This document shows positions 32,746 through 41,085 of a stretch of 63,479 nucleotides of DNA, in pieces. Numbering within the stretch: position 1 is the first letter of the stretch; each line of letters starts with the position of its first letter. The stretch covers positions 1 to 63,479 of the forward strand of contig JAIWWG010000144.1 of assembly GCA_025435555.1 (NCBI GenBank), written 5' to 3'. Source of the DNA: Chytriomyces cf. hyalinus JEL632. Its lineage: Eukaryota; Chytridiomycota; Chytridiomycetes; Chytridiales; Chytriomycetaceae. The position numbers and the translations under genes were made by a program. Below the pieces are notes generated by a model. That model had not been told where the DNA came from. It saw only the letters and a program-made list of their open reading frames with translations, and did not search any database.

Positions 32746-35700
32746 ATGTCTTTCCTGCAGTCCTTTGTCAACACCCACAAGACTGTCACTCCTAGCACGC
32801 ATACTTCACTCGCTGGCGGATGTTATCACGTTCCGAGCGAGGGCTATCGCGACAACTTTCTCTCAAAGTACTTGAATGCGTTTCGCGACGGTGGGAAACT
32901 GTTCTTGACGGAACGAGTACCGAAAGATGCTCCTTTTCGCTGGTTCGCGGACCTTGATTACCCATTCAGTGATGTGGTCCGGGGGTGGTCTCCACAGCAA
33001 TTCAGGCAGTTTTACAAGATCAACCACCAGGCCGTGCTTGCTGCGTTGGACTCTTTGGAGTTGTCTCATTTGTCACAGCGGGTCAGACTGTCCGTGCGTG
33101 CGTCTAAAATTCATCTTCACGTCCCGGGACTGGTTGTTCACGCAGAATGTGCTCGCGCCTTTTTGAAGGTGGTTCGGACTTTCATCGAGGCGGATCCTGT
33201 AAAGTCGGAGTTGCTCGCTATGCTTGGAACTGTCAATTTTGACACTGTCTTTGATGCCTCCGTCTACTCCTCTGGCCTTCGAATGTTGGGCAGCCACAAG
33301 GTCAAGGACAAGGACCCCGATTGGGTTCATCAAAAGTTTTACCAAATGATTGACGAAGACTGCGAGTTGATGGACCTCACCTTGGATGACGAACCGGACG
33401 TCTTGCTGGACGTATTGGAAGATGCCTGCATTTTCAATTTGCAGAATCTACCAGTCACAAACTTCGCCCGTGATTTGGACACTTTTGTGAAGAATCAAGC
33501 CCCAGTTGCATCGGACGCACCACCTTCGGGGACACATGTTATTGACCCCTCGCAGGTTGACACGCTGAAGGCTGGAATTCAACTGGTTCTTTGTTTTCGC
33601 CCTGAGGAAATTCAGTCAATCAAGAAGTATTCCACAAGCATGGTTGTTGAAGTAAACTCAACTTACTGCCATGGATTGAAACGCGAACACTCAAGCAATC
33701 GCGCGTATTTGGTTGTGTCAAGTTCAATGGTCACGCAAAAATGCCATGCCCCTCTTTGCAAAGACAATGTGGACGCAATGATCAGAACCCCAATTGAGAA
33801 ATTTCCAGTTGAATTTCGCAACTTGGTTCAAGCATTGTTGAATGTAACAACGACTCCTGTCACTTGCATCACCTCGGAAAATCCCATGTTTCACAAACTG
33901 GCGACTGAAGTCAAGCAGGACTTTTCTGTGTTGACGCGACTCAAAAAACCCGTCGTACAATCGATTGAATCTGTCGATGGTCATCTGGCTGTTACAATCC
34001 AGCCTGGAAAATTGTCACCCAACGCTTTATTTATGGACTCGGACGCGGCCCATCTCAATTGGTTACGTCACGTGAAATCTTGTGGGGAAGCATCAGAACT
34101 ATGTCTTCACAGTCAAAATGGAAATTACATTTCCATCGATTGTTTATCTTCCGTGTGCCCGTTCCGAATTCCCGAAATTCCAAATTCTTACATTGAACGC
34201 TCCCAACCAGTCACGAAACAATACCTTACACAACTCAATCAATTCAACTTCCAAGGCGCCATAATCAATGTGAACGGAGCCCCCGCAAATGAATCGAACA
34301 TGCGAATTGATTTACCTGTCAACGCGGATCTGATCTTCCCTGGGAACCCTCTTCTCGGAACCCTTTTCGTCAACGCGCTGCATCGTGGAACAGCCACTCA
34401 TGTTGGCAAGTTTGCGTACGAGATGGGAAAGGACCTGTTTGGCGTGAATTCCTCACCGAAATCCTTTGATGAGTGGTGGGCGTTCATGGGACGCTCTGGT
34501 CGCTGGGTGGAACGAAAGCAAAATGTTCAAGCATTCTTTCAGGACGATGTTCCACGAAAAATTGCTGAGGGACACATCGTAGTGTCACGACAAATTGTGG
34601 ATTCAACTCTTTCAAAAAGGCTGACCCAACGGGTGGACTTCATCATCAAAAGTTTGGAAGACGTGCAACATTTGAATTTTATGGCCGAGGCTGCAATCCA
34701 GTTCAAAGTTCACGATCCCAATTTCGTATCCCAATTCAACCAAAAACAACATCTCATTTCCTTCCAGAATGGTGTTTTTGACCTCCTCACTGGGTCATTT
34801 CGTAATGGAGAACCCTCGGATATGTTGACAGTAGGACTGTCATACAACTATCCCGACGCAGTCGATCACGGTATTCGCGCTGAAATCCTCAACTTTTTTG
34901 AAGAAATTCAACCGGACCCAGCTCAGCGCAAGTATCTTCTCTGCTTTTTGGGATCCATGCTGATGGGTGGTGGCGGCAAGCAACATTTCCACATCTTCAC
35001 GGGACAGGGTCGCAATGGAAAATCGGTCCTTTCAGAAATCTTAAAAGTGACTCTCGAGTTGGACTTTTTCAAATCTCCACCACCGACATTTCTCATGAAT
35101 GAGCGTCCAGGGAGTGACAAACCATGTCCAGATTTGATTTCCTTGAGGTACGCGCGGGCAGTCGTCGTGAGTGAACCTGGTGAGAGTAAGATCAAGTCTG
35201 GTTTCATGAAGGCTTTGACTGGTCAGGACTATTATACAAGGTCAACACTGACAGTATTATACTCAATGGAAGTGAGAAATTTACACGAAAGCGCAATGGT
35301 GTCGATCAAGCCTGCCTTCACGTTGGTCATGCTGTGCAATGTCAAACCATCGTTTGATGTAACTGATCCAGCAGTGTGGGATCGTAGTCGGATCTTAGAC
35401 TTCCCCACCAAGTTTGTCGAAAACCCATCACTCCCACACGAGAGAAAAATGGATGATACTCTTCCGATGCGAATTAAGTCATGGGGACCCCAAATGATCC
35501 TCTTGATGATCGAATGGTACAACATGTTCAAGTCGGAAGGATTGACCCCCACCGCCAAGATTTTGAGCGAAGTTCAGACCTATCAAGAAGCCAACAGCGT
35601 GGTTCGTCAGTGGTACAATGAAGATGTGGTCGAATGCGCACTGCTCATGAAGAACGGAAAACCGGTACAACCTGGCCTTCCAATGAGTATCATGCTCGCA

Positions 35701-35898
35701 AAATTCAATGAGTGGTGGAGAGCAAACATCAGACGGGGTAACGAAGTGGAACCATTCAACATTCGAACTTTCGCAGTTGAACTTCGCAAGTTCATCGAAA
35801 GGGATCAATGCAGGGTCACACGCGTATATTGGTTGTCGAATGGGGAATTGGAAGACAAAAATAGTTCATGCATGTTGAAGGTGGCGTTTAGAAATTGA
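32746..35898 (+). CDS. D5-like primase-helicase (AEP primase + SF3 helicase)
   Basis: An intact 1,050-codon frame starts at ATG 32746. The N-terminal third resembles the archaeo-eukaryotic primase of D5 proteins: RWFADLDYPF supplies the catalytic acidic pair, and SGLRMLGSHK matches a later primase motif. The C-terminal SF3 helicase has Walker A GQGRNGKS, then VVVSEPGESKIKSGFMKALTG, LVMLCNVKP (sensor) and DRSRILDFPTKFVENP (Arg finger region). This enzyme unwinds and primes viral DNA at the replication fork. Between ALTGQD and VRNLHESA there is an extra stretch of about 13 residues that I do not expect in the family; it lies between two TATTATAC repeats. No intron is needed. It is the most intact replication gene of the window, which suggests recent insertion or selection. 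Confidence 0.9.
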   Translation: MSFLQSFVNTHKTVTPSTHTSLAGGCYHVPSEGYRDNFLSKYLNAFRDGGKLFLTERVPKDAPFRWFADLDYPFSDVVRGWSPQQFRQFYKINHQAVLAALDSLELSHLSQRVRLSVRASKIHLHVPGLVVHAECARAFLKVVRTFIEADPVKSELLAMLGTVNFDTVFDASVYSSGLRMLGSHKVKDKDPDWVHQKFYQMIDEDCELMDLTLDDEPDVLLDVLEDACIFNLQNLPVTNFARDLDTFVKNQAPVASDAPPSGTHVIDPSQVDTLKAGIQLVLCFRPEEIQSIKKYSTSMVVEVNSTYCHGLKREHSSNRAYLVVSSSMVTQKCHAPLCKDNVDAMIRTPIEKFPVEFRNLVQALLNVTTTPVTCITSENPMFHKLATEVKQDFSVLTRLKKPVVQSIESVDGHLAVTIQPGKLSPNALFMDSDAAHLNWLRHVKSCGEASELCLHSQNGNYISIDCLSSVCPFRIPEIPNSYIERSQPVTKQYLTQLNQFNFQGAIINVNGAPANESNMRIDLPVNADLIFPGNPLLGTLFVNALHRGTATHVGKFAYEMGKDLFGVNSSPKSFDEWWAFMGRSGRWVERKQNVQAFFQDDVPRKIAEGHIVVSRQIVDSTLSKRLTQRVDFIIKSLEDVQHLNFMAEAAIQFKVHDPNFVSQFNQKQHLISFQNGVFDLLTGSFRNGEPSDMLTVGLSYNYPDAVDHGIRAEILNFFEEIQPDPAQRKYLLCFLGSMLMGGGGKQHFHIFTGQGRNGKSVLSEILKVTLELDFFKSPPPTFLMNERPGSDKPCPDLISLRYARAVVVSEPGESKIKSGFMKALTGQDYYTRSTLTVLYSMEVRNLHESAMVSIKPAFTLVMLCNVKPSFDVTDPAVWDRSRILDFPTKFVENPSLPHERKMDDTLPMRIKSWGPQMILLMIEWYNMFKSEGLTPTAKILSEVQTYQEANSVVRQWYNEDVVECALLMKNGKPVQPGLPMSIMLAKFNEWWRANIRRGNEVEPFNIRTFAVELRKFIERDQCRVTRVYWLSNGELEDKNSSCMLKVAFRN

Positions 35899-35901
35899 AT
35901 T

Positions 35902-36267
35902 TCAGTTGATGAGGAAATCTGACTTGTCAACTGGAAATCGTTTGGGTATCTTCCCAGTTGATGAGCAAAAAACACTCATCAACTGGGTTTTTTGCCTGAT
36001 TTCGTTTGCTGGAGCTACTTTACTCTGTTTTTTCTCTTCCAGTTGATGAGTTGATGGGATTTTGACAAAGTTTTGCCAGGATTTGGAAACCCAAAAAAAT
36101 AAATTATATTTGTCTTTGTCTTATGAGGATTTATTTGTTGAAATCCCATCAACTCATCAACTGAGAACCCCCCGTGCGATTTCCAGTTGATAAGACACTT
36201 TTCCTCATCAACTGAGAAAGTACCCGATCGATTTCCAGTTGACATGCCAGATTTCCTCATCAACTGG
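35902..36267. repeat. Array of five hairpins sharing the CAGTTGATGAG stem
   Basis: Ten half-sites of CAGTTGATGAG or its complement form five inverted pairs: about 35902-35934; 35953-35965 with 35975-35987 (13-bp perfect, 9-nt loop); 36040-36062 with 36141-36163 (23-bp perfect, 78-nt loop); 36184-36194 with 36204-36214; and 36235-36242 with 36260-36267. The array starts 4 nt after the D5 stop codon and precedes a TnpB/Fanzor relic. Stems could act as mRNA 3'-end hairpins, as transposon subterminal palindromes, or as protein-binding origin-like repeats. The sequence does not decide among them. Confidence 0.9.
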
Positions 36268-36313
36268 ATGTTCCCCCAATCGATTGATCAAAGGAATGAC
36301 TCGGGGTAGTTTT

Positions 36314-36790
36314 TTATGCAAACATGTTTCCACTCAAAGAACCAAAGTCTATGCCGTCTGACTCAAGGATGGCGCGGAACTGCTCGAACCGCTCACTCAC
36401 TGAAGCGGTTTGAAACTGGAAGCTTGCAAGACATTCTCCCGCGTTTCGACCCCGCGTAACGACAGGCTCACCGTCCGAATCAGAATCCATTGCCACAGCT
36501 TCTTCTTCATCCTCTTCGGGATCATCGATATCATCATCAGCCTCCTCTTCATCACCCTCGTCAAACTCTTCCATGTCGTGCACATCTTCAACTTCTTCAA
36601 AGTCATGTGCCGCTACAGTCTCTCCATTTTCCCCGCCGACACCATCACCTCCCACACCGCCGTCTTCCTCATTCACTGTTGCCTGGTGGTATTCTACTGG
36701 AGGTACTCGTTTATGGCTGTTGAGGCGCTTTCCACACTCCTTCAGTCGTTTGCGTACAAGTTGTTGATGGGAAGTGAATGTAAAGCTTGA
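36314..36790 (-). CDS. Acidic protein or fragment, uncertain
   Basis: A minus-strand frame ends GIDFGSLSGNMFA at 36314. It contains a long Asp/Glu run (DEGDEEEADDDIDDPEEDEE) and a helical C-terminus (ASVSERFEQFRAILESDG). The frame continues further upstream, but there it merely mirrors the TnpB relic on the plus strand. No suitable ATG begins it; the only Met codons are inside the acidic tract. I interpret it as a gene whose 5' part was cut by the TnpB-containing insertion. No family recognised. Confidence 0.35.
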   Translation of the reverse strand, partial: SSFTFTSHQQLVRKRLKECGKRLNSHKRVPPVEYHQATVNEEDGGVGGDGVGGENGETVAAHDFEEVEDVHDMEEFDEGDEEEADDDIDDPEEDEEEAVAMDSDSDGEPVVTRGRNAGECLASFQFQTASVSERFEQFRAILESDGIDFGSLSGNMFA

Positions 36791-37153
36791 TTTCTTCAGA
36801 CAGTCGTCGTCCAGTTCAAGAAACTGAGTCGAGCTCAGAAAGAAAGAATGGCAGCGTTCAGTCACTGCGCATTCCTGAACAGACTGCAAAACAAGACCCG
36901 TGAGTACATGAGAACCAGAGTGTACGAGGTCACGGAAGAGTATACTTCCAAAACCTGTACTCGATGCGGGGTCCTGGACCCCAACTTGAGCAACAAAAAC
37001 GTGTTTGACTGTAAAAACTGTCACACGGTGGTGGACCGCGACATGAACGGAGCGAGGAACATTCTTCTAAAAACCGTTTGTGGATGGTCCACTAACACAG
37101 CGTCGGGTGAGCACCATGGGGTACCGCTCGACTTTGCCTCTCCGGCCAGGTGA
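36791..37153 (+). pseudogene. TnpB/Fanzor-type RNA-guided nuclease, C-terminal fragment
   Basis: From 36791 to the stop at 37153 the plus strand encodes KKLSRAQKERMAAFSHCAF, then YEVTEEYTSKTCTRCG, C-x-x-C, and VDRDMNGARNILLK. This is the end of IS605-type TnpB and its eukaryotic/giant-virus relatives (Fanzor): the zinc ribbon (CTRCG...CKNC) followed by the RuvC-III motif DRD-x-N-GARN. The RuvC-I and II regions and the whole N-terminus are missing, and a TGA closes the frame at 36788. It is therefore a dead remnant. Fanzors are nucleases guided by an RNA coded next to their gene; no such guide can be assigned here. A hairpin array lies 500 nt upstream. Confidence 0.85.
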
Positions 37154-37273
37154 TAAAAAACCTGCAGAACAATTTGCTTATACTTGGTCCGTAGCGTGTT
37201 TCACACGTTTCGGGTATTTGTCGAATTCAATAGGAGCGGGATATCGAAAACTTCTGATCAAGAACGCATCCCA

Positions 37274-37423
37274 CTTTCGGTGGTGCACATTGAGATGCCA
37301 TTTAAATTTCGGGATGCGATACCCCGACGAAATGCATCTATAGTGCGCCGACGCGATCCACAGTACATAACCCGAGTCCGTGATTGGGCACCTCAATTTT
37401 TACTGCTGCTGATTGAATGGAAC
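37274..37423 (+). pseudogene. D5 helicase C-terminal fragment
   Basis: Fifty codons read LSVVHIEMPFKFRDAI, RRRDPQY, then VRDWAPQFLLLLIEWN. In D5/SF3 helicases the Arg-finger strand (RVVHF-x-x-KF) is followed by a Pro/Asp segment and (K/R)-x-WAP-x-F-x-x-x-LIE; the intact D5 here has SWGPQMILLMIEWY in the same place. The frame carries no other recognisable motif and no start. Together with the relic at 1480-1593 it represents a helicase distinct from the intact D5. It lies directly after the TnpB relic. Confidence 0.65.
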
Positions 37424-37545
37424 TGCATCCATCGAGTCCGTAACCCGCTGTAGCATGCGAGCGTTTTATTGATTTTATTGATTTCTAATTTTTTGGCGTT
37501 TTCCAAACTCCGAAAAAAATTGGGTTCTCCAAGACAAAAAGACAA

Positions 37546-38196
37546 ATGCCTGAGAGTCCATTTGCTGACCCTTTTTTTGACAAAACAAAGTTTCTGCAAT
37601 ATTTGGTTGCGGCGCTCAGTCTGTTTTTCATCTCAACACGCGTGCTACACATTCATGCAGGTCACATCTTCGCGTTATTACTGTGCCTTGTGTTGTGGTT
37701 CCACCTGGAGCGACAACCAGGTGAGTTGCAAACGCTGTACACGACTTTAGACTCCAAGCTTGCGGCGCTCGGAAATCCGTCCCATTTTTACATGGACGCC
37801 AACGTGATCAACTTTTTCTATTCCATCTTCCGGTGGCGTGACAAGAATGCTCAAAACTTTGATGAAGCTGTGGCGAGTGTCAACAACGTGTTGCGCATTC
37901 ATAGCGATGCAGAGAAGCCGCTGCTGCGACCCGTCGATTCATATGACGTCGCGCGCGACCAGGCAACTGCGGCCCTGAATCTCATGCACGGATTCGTTTA
38001 CAGCATCGACCAGCCACTTCTGATTGACAAACTAAAAGTCATGCTGACACGTCTGCAGCAACTTCTTGAACGCCACCTTGTAAAAATTCAGGAGCGGTGT
38101 GCCCCGAACGACATAAACCAACACACGCGATATATTCAACCTGCAGGACCCAAACCCAACGACCCACAGGCCAAAGATTTCGATCTTTTTGTTTGA
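37546..38196 (+). CDS. Conserved NCLDV membrane-anchored protein, unknown function
   Basis: The ATG at 37546 opens 216 codons. Residues about 20-55 contain two hydrophobic segments (YLVAALSLFFISTRVLHI, FALLLCLVLWF). The soluble part has HFYMDANVINFFYSIFRWRD, then NNVLRIHSDAE, SYDVARDQATAALNLMHGFV and LTRLQQLLERHL. This succession (a short strand, 'W/FRDxNxxxFDE', 'YDVAxDQxxxALNxLH', 'LxxLLxxHL') is one I associate with a widespread giant-virus protein of unknown role, likely in the virion membrane. The stop is immediately followed by the convergent stop of the next gene with no base between. Confidence 0.7.
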   Translation: MPESPFADPFFDKTKFLQYLVAALSLFFISTRVLHIHAGHIFALLLCLVLWFHLERQPGELQTLYTTLDSKLAALGNPSHFYMDANVINFFYSIFRWRDKNAQNFDEAVASVNNVLRIHSDAEKPLLRPVDSYDVARDQATAALNLMHGFVYSIDQPLLIDKLKVMLTRLQQLLERHLVKIQERCAPNDINQHTRYIQPAGPKPNDPQAKDFDLFV

Positions 38197-38532
38197 TTAC
38201 TGTCCAAGCCCATGGATGATGTGGGCGGGGCTGATGTACATCTTGGTGGAGCTTTGTTTGGTTTGTGCCCTTGGCTTTGATTTCTTTTTGAACAGATCCA
38301 GGAAGTTTCGGCCACCGCCCCCTCCGCCGCGATGGCGACGCGGGGAGCGGGACTTCTTTTTGGGGCTACGTTGGGATTTACGCTTCAACTTTTTGGAAAA
38401 CAAAACACTCTTTCTGAACACCTCCACCATGTAGGCTTGGCGAGCTTGTTGCAAAGCGTCGCGGTATCTCTTGCTGCGGATACTGCGATCGCTGGCAGTG
38501 CTTCTTCTGCGACCCCTGGAGACTCTTGTCAT
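38197..38532 (-). CDS. Small highly basic protein, probable nucleic-acid binder
   Basis: The ATG at 38532 opens 111 codons. The sequence is rich in Arg, Lys and Ser (RVSRGRRRSTASDRSIRSKR, KKLKRKSQRSPKKKSRSPRR) with a Gly run (RGGGGGGR) and a C-terminal MYISPAHIIHGLGQ. Composition suggests DNA or RNA packaging or condensation, like small basic virion proteins, but no family is recognised. It abuts the previous gene tail to tail and is divergent from the glycosyltransferase that starts 58 nt away. Confidence 0.6.
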   Translation of the reverse strand: MTRVSRGRRRSTASDRSIRSKRYRDALQQARQAYMVEVFRKSVLFSKKLKRKSQRSPKKKSRSPRRHRGGGGGGRNFLDLFKKKSKPRAQTKQSSTKMYISPAHIIHGLGQ

Positions 38533-38590
38533 ATCTTTTTGTTTTTGTTTGATGAAACAAGAAGAAAAAAACAAAACAAACGTTTCAAAG

Positions 38591-39934
38591 ATGGCGACCA
38601 TATTTGTGAGTGTTGCAAGCTACCGCGACCCAGCATGTACCGCCACAATCAATTCAATTTTTGCGAAAGCAGCCTTTCCTTCGCGAGTATTTGTCGGACT
38701 CGTTCAACAAAACGATGAGTCGGACACCGACTGCTTGGACACGGAAGCATTCGACGGAAGCCCGTACCTGCAAAACATCCGCACCATCCGCATCAACAGC
38801 TCAGATGCGAAAGGTCCTACATATGCGCGCTACCTGTGTGCTTCATTATACCACGGCGAGACATTCTTCTGCCAGATTGACAGCCACATGACGTTTGTGG
38901 ATAAATGGGATACAATCTGCATCGAGATGATGCGAGAACTCCAGCAACTACATGGAGTGGCAAAGCCGATTTTATCACATTACCCACGTGAATTGAAGGA
39001 TGAGGCGGACTACATGAAGATGGAAGAAACAGAGCGATACAAAGTGCCCACTATTTGCAAGTCCTTTTTCAATGAGAGGGGAATGATTTCCTTCAAAGGT
39101 GCACAGTTCGTTGACACTAAGCGTGAGATGTATACCGAAACGCCGTTCATGGCGGCTGGTTTTCTCTTTACCATCGGACGTGTCCTGAAGGAGGTCCCAT
39201 TTGACCCTACCTTGGATTACGTCTTTGTTGGAGAAGAGATCCTGCACAGCGTCCGCATGTGGACGCACGGGTACAACATCTTTACACCGCGTGAAAATGT
39301 CATTTTTCACGAGTACACGCGCGAAAAGAAACCCAAGATTTGGACAGACAAAAAGTATTCGGATGAAGTGGCGTTTGGGAGAATCAAAGAGATGCTAAAA
39401 CTTGGCGATTCCAATCCCAAAAGTGAAAGCAGCAGCCGCTTTGGATTGGGCCACGAACGCTCATTGGAGCAATTTTATCAATTCGCTGGCATCAATGTTG
39501 GGGCCAAAAGCGAATCGCGCGATTTCTGCGCCACCACATCGCAGAGCATGCCCACCACCGAATCACCACATCCGCCACACACACCACATGCACCCCAAAT
39601 ACGGATGGTCGAACATTTTGCAGGACCTGTTTCAGCCAAAAAGAACATGGCTTGGGTGAATCGCTTATTTTTTTTATTATTTGTTGCAATTTTTGTGTGG
39701 CTTGTTTCCGTCAAATTCGGGATCTTAGCACAAGGGCCCAGCCAACAGCAGCAGCGCATGAAATCAAAAAGAGACTCGACAACATGGCCCAGGTTGAAAT
39801 TCGCGCGCTTGACGGCGTGGTTCACGTCCAGATTGACGTTCTCAAAAAGCTACCGCTGTTTCTGGACACGGATGCAGAGCCCTGGCAATCCACTTCCGTG
39901 TTTGAGCTTCCCTTTGTCGAGACGAAGGCGTTGA
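38591..39934 (+). CDS. GlcNAc-type glycosyltransferase (PF11397-like, Skp1 GlcNAc-transferase family)
   Basis: The ATG at 38591, preceded by TTTCAAAG, opens 447 codons. MATIFVSVASYRDPACTATI starts a GT-A domain. FFCQIDSHMTFVDKWD gives the metal-binding D-x-H in the form usual for this family, and FVGEEILHSVRMWTHGYNIF plus VIFHEYTR match its later motifs. Members add GlcNAc to hydroxyproline of Skp1 in amoebae and some protists, and virus copies may glycosylate virion proteins. A Pro/His-rich linker leads to one transmembrane segment (LFFLLFVAIFVWLVSVKF), so the enzyme is tail-anchored. The last 50 codons overlap the next gene in another frame and look non-natural (Arg/Ser-rich), suggesting that the original stop codon was lost. 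Confidence 0.8.
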   Translation: MATIFVSVASYRDPACTATINSIFAKAAFPSRVFVGLVQQNDESDTDCLDTEAFDGSPYLQNIRTIRINSSDAKGPTYARYLCASLYHGETFFCQIDSHMTFVDKWDTICIEMMRELQQLHGVAKPILSHYPRELKDEADYMKMEETERYKVPTICKSFFNERGMISFKGAQFVDTKREMYTETPFMAAGFLFTIGRVLKEVPFDPTLDYVFVGEEILHSVRMWTHGYNIFTPRENVIFHEYTREKKPKIWTDKKYSDEVAFGRIKEMLKLGDSNPKSESSSRFGLGHERSLEQFYQFAGINVGAKSESRDFCATTSQSMPTTESPHPPHTPHAPQIRMVEHFAGPVSAKKNMAWVNRLFFLLFVAIFVWLVSVKFGILAQGPSQQQQRMKSKRDSTTWPRLKFARLTAWFTSRLTFSKSYRCFWTRMQSPGNPLPCLSFPLSRRRR

Positions 39935-40137
39935 ACACGATCATCAGGCTTCTCAACGTCAAACAAGACTGCGATTTCAACGAATACCTCCGCTTTGTGG
40001 ACATCAGTGATATCAAAACGTGTCTGCGAGCAGCAGATTTCCTCATGGTGGATTCTGTGGTTGACATCCTTTTGAGGATGTTGATAGGTCGCTTGCGGGA
40101 TTCCAAGTCACCAGAAGATTTTTCGTTCACAATTTGA
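39784..40137 (+). CDS. Skp1/Elongin-C-like protein
   Basis: The ATG at 39784 opens 117 codons. It has the BTB/Skp1 order: an initial beta-hairpin (VEIRALDGVVHVQIDVLKK), then FELPFVETKALNTIIRLLN, FVDISDIKTCLRAADFLMVD, VDILLRMLIGRL and SPEDF. In cellular Skp1 the last part reads LI-x-GK-(S/T)-PEE-I-R and continues into two helices that bind F-box proteins and carry the hydroxylated Pro. Here the protein stops at SPEDFSFTI, so that tail is absent, as in Elongin C. It may recruit or block a host cullin-RING ligase. It starts inside the end of the glycosyltransferase frame (151 nt overlap). Confidence 0.75.
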   Translation: MAQVEIRALDGVVHVQIDVLKKLPLFLDTDAEPWQSTSVFELPFVETKALNTIIRLLNVKQDCDFNEYLRFVDISDIKTCLRAADFLMVDSVVDILLRMLIGRLRDSKSPEDFSFTI

Positions 40138-40236
40138 AATTTCGGGTGGCTTTTTCATGATAAAATCAACACATACCACTCTTCGCGGACGAAGGTATCA
40201 AACATACAACAACAACCAGGAAAAACAGCTAGCTGC

Positions 40237-41085
40237 ATGAGCAACCAGGAGGACGTGACTCAGTCGTTGTCGGGATTGTCTTTGCAACCAAAACGACAAA
40301 GGAAACCGAAAACACCTGGTGACACCGGAGGCGCGTCAGGGAGAAAACGGAAGTCTGTCGGAGAACCTACAGCCGCTGCAAAGAAAAAGGCAGCAGAAAG
40401 CGCAGAAAGCGACAGCGGGGACACGACGAATGCGTTTCTTGTTGAACTCAGGTCCATGACTGGAATTCGGGAGACCCCCAGTGGATACTCTTACTTTCAA
40501 ATGCTACAGGCATTTGAAGAAGGGTACCCGACAGTCGCTGGCGTTTGTTGCTGGTGGTGCACCGAACCATTCCAGAGCGCCCCCATTGGAATACCGAAAA
40601 AGCGGGATGAAGAAACAGGAGTCTATCACGTTGTTGGCTGTTTCTGCTCATGGAACTGCGCGGCAGCCTTCAATCAGGATTCGACATCGGGAAGATTGGC
40701 GTCAAACGCGAAAGGAGCGCACGAATTGCTTTTAGAGATGTACCGCAACACAAGTGACTCAGCAGATTCTATGTACCCGACCCACATTCGTCCAGCACCT
40801 AGTCGGTACGTGCTGGCCAAATTTGGCGGTAAACTGGGAATCTCGGCGTATCGCGCGTCATTCGCCATAAATCGCGCGATTGATGTAGTGATGGCCCCAC
40901 AAGTGCCTGTGGGATTGTTTGCGGATATTTCTGCCGAGTCAACCAATTCCAGAGGCCTTGTTATTCGAAAAGCAAAGACGCCTTCATCCCATTCAACAGC
41001 AGCGACATCCACAGCAGCGGGTGCTGCGGAACAGGGAGAAACAAAAAAGACGACTGTCAGCCATCTCATTTCTTTTTCAACGTGA
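40237..41085 (+). CDS. VLTF2-like (A1L-type) late transcription factor
   Basis: The ATG at 40237 opens 282 codons. A basic, low-complexity N-terminus (QRKPKTPGD, SGRKRKS, AAKKKAAES) precedes a zinc-binding core: CCWWCTEPFQSAPIGIPKKR, then GCFCSWNCAAAFN. The C-x-W-C-x-x-x-F...P-x-x-IP...G-x-FCS-x-x-C-A-x-A-F layout is diagnostic for the NCLDV homologues of poxvirus late transcription factor 2. The remainder (RPAPSRYVLAKFGGKLGIS) fits the family's C-terminal half. It acts in late viral transcription with the viral RNA polymerase. Its 3' end overlaps the convergent glycosyltransferase gene by 20 nt. Confidence 0.85.
   Translation: MSNQEDVTQSLSGLSLQPKRQRKPKTPGDTGGASGRKRKSVGEPTAAAKKKAAESAESDSGDTTNAFLVELRSMTGIRETPSGYSYFQMLQAFEEGYPTVAGVCCWWCTEPFQSAPIGIPKKRDEETGVYHVVGCFCSWNCAAAFNQDSTSGRLASNAKGAHELLLEMYRNTSDSADSMYPTHIRPAPSRYVLAKFGGKLGISAYRASFAINRAIDVVMAPQVPVGLFADISAESTNSRGLVIRKAKTPSSHSTAATSTAAGAAEQGETKKTTVSHLISFST

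Noticed and set aside
35902-36267. CRISPR array
   Set aside because: The repeated unit is an inverted, not direct, repeat with loops and gaps of irregular length, and the context is eukaryotic/viral.
36410-36790. Plus-strand frames opposite the acidic tract (Phe/Ile-rich or His/Pro-rich)
   Set aside because: Mirror images of the Asp/Glu codon run on the minus strand.
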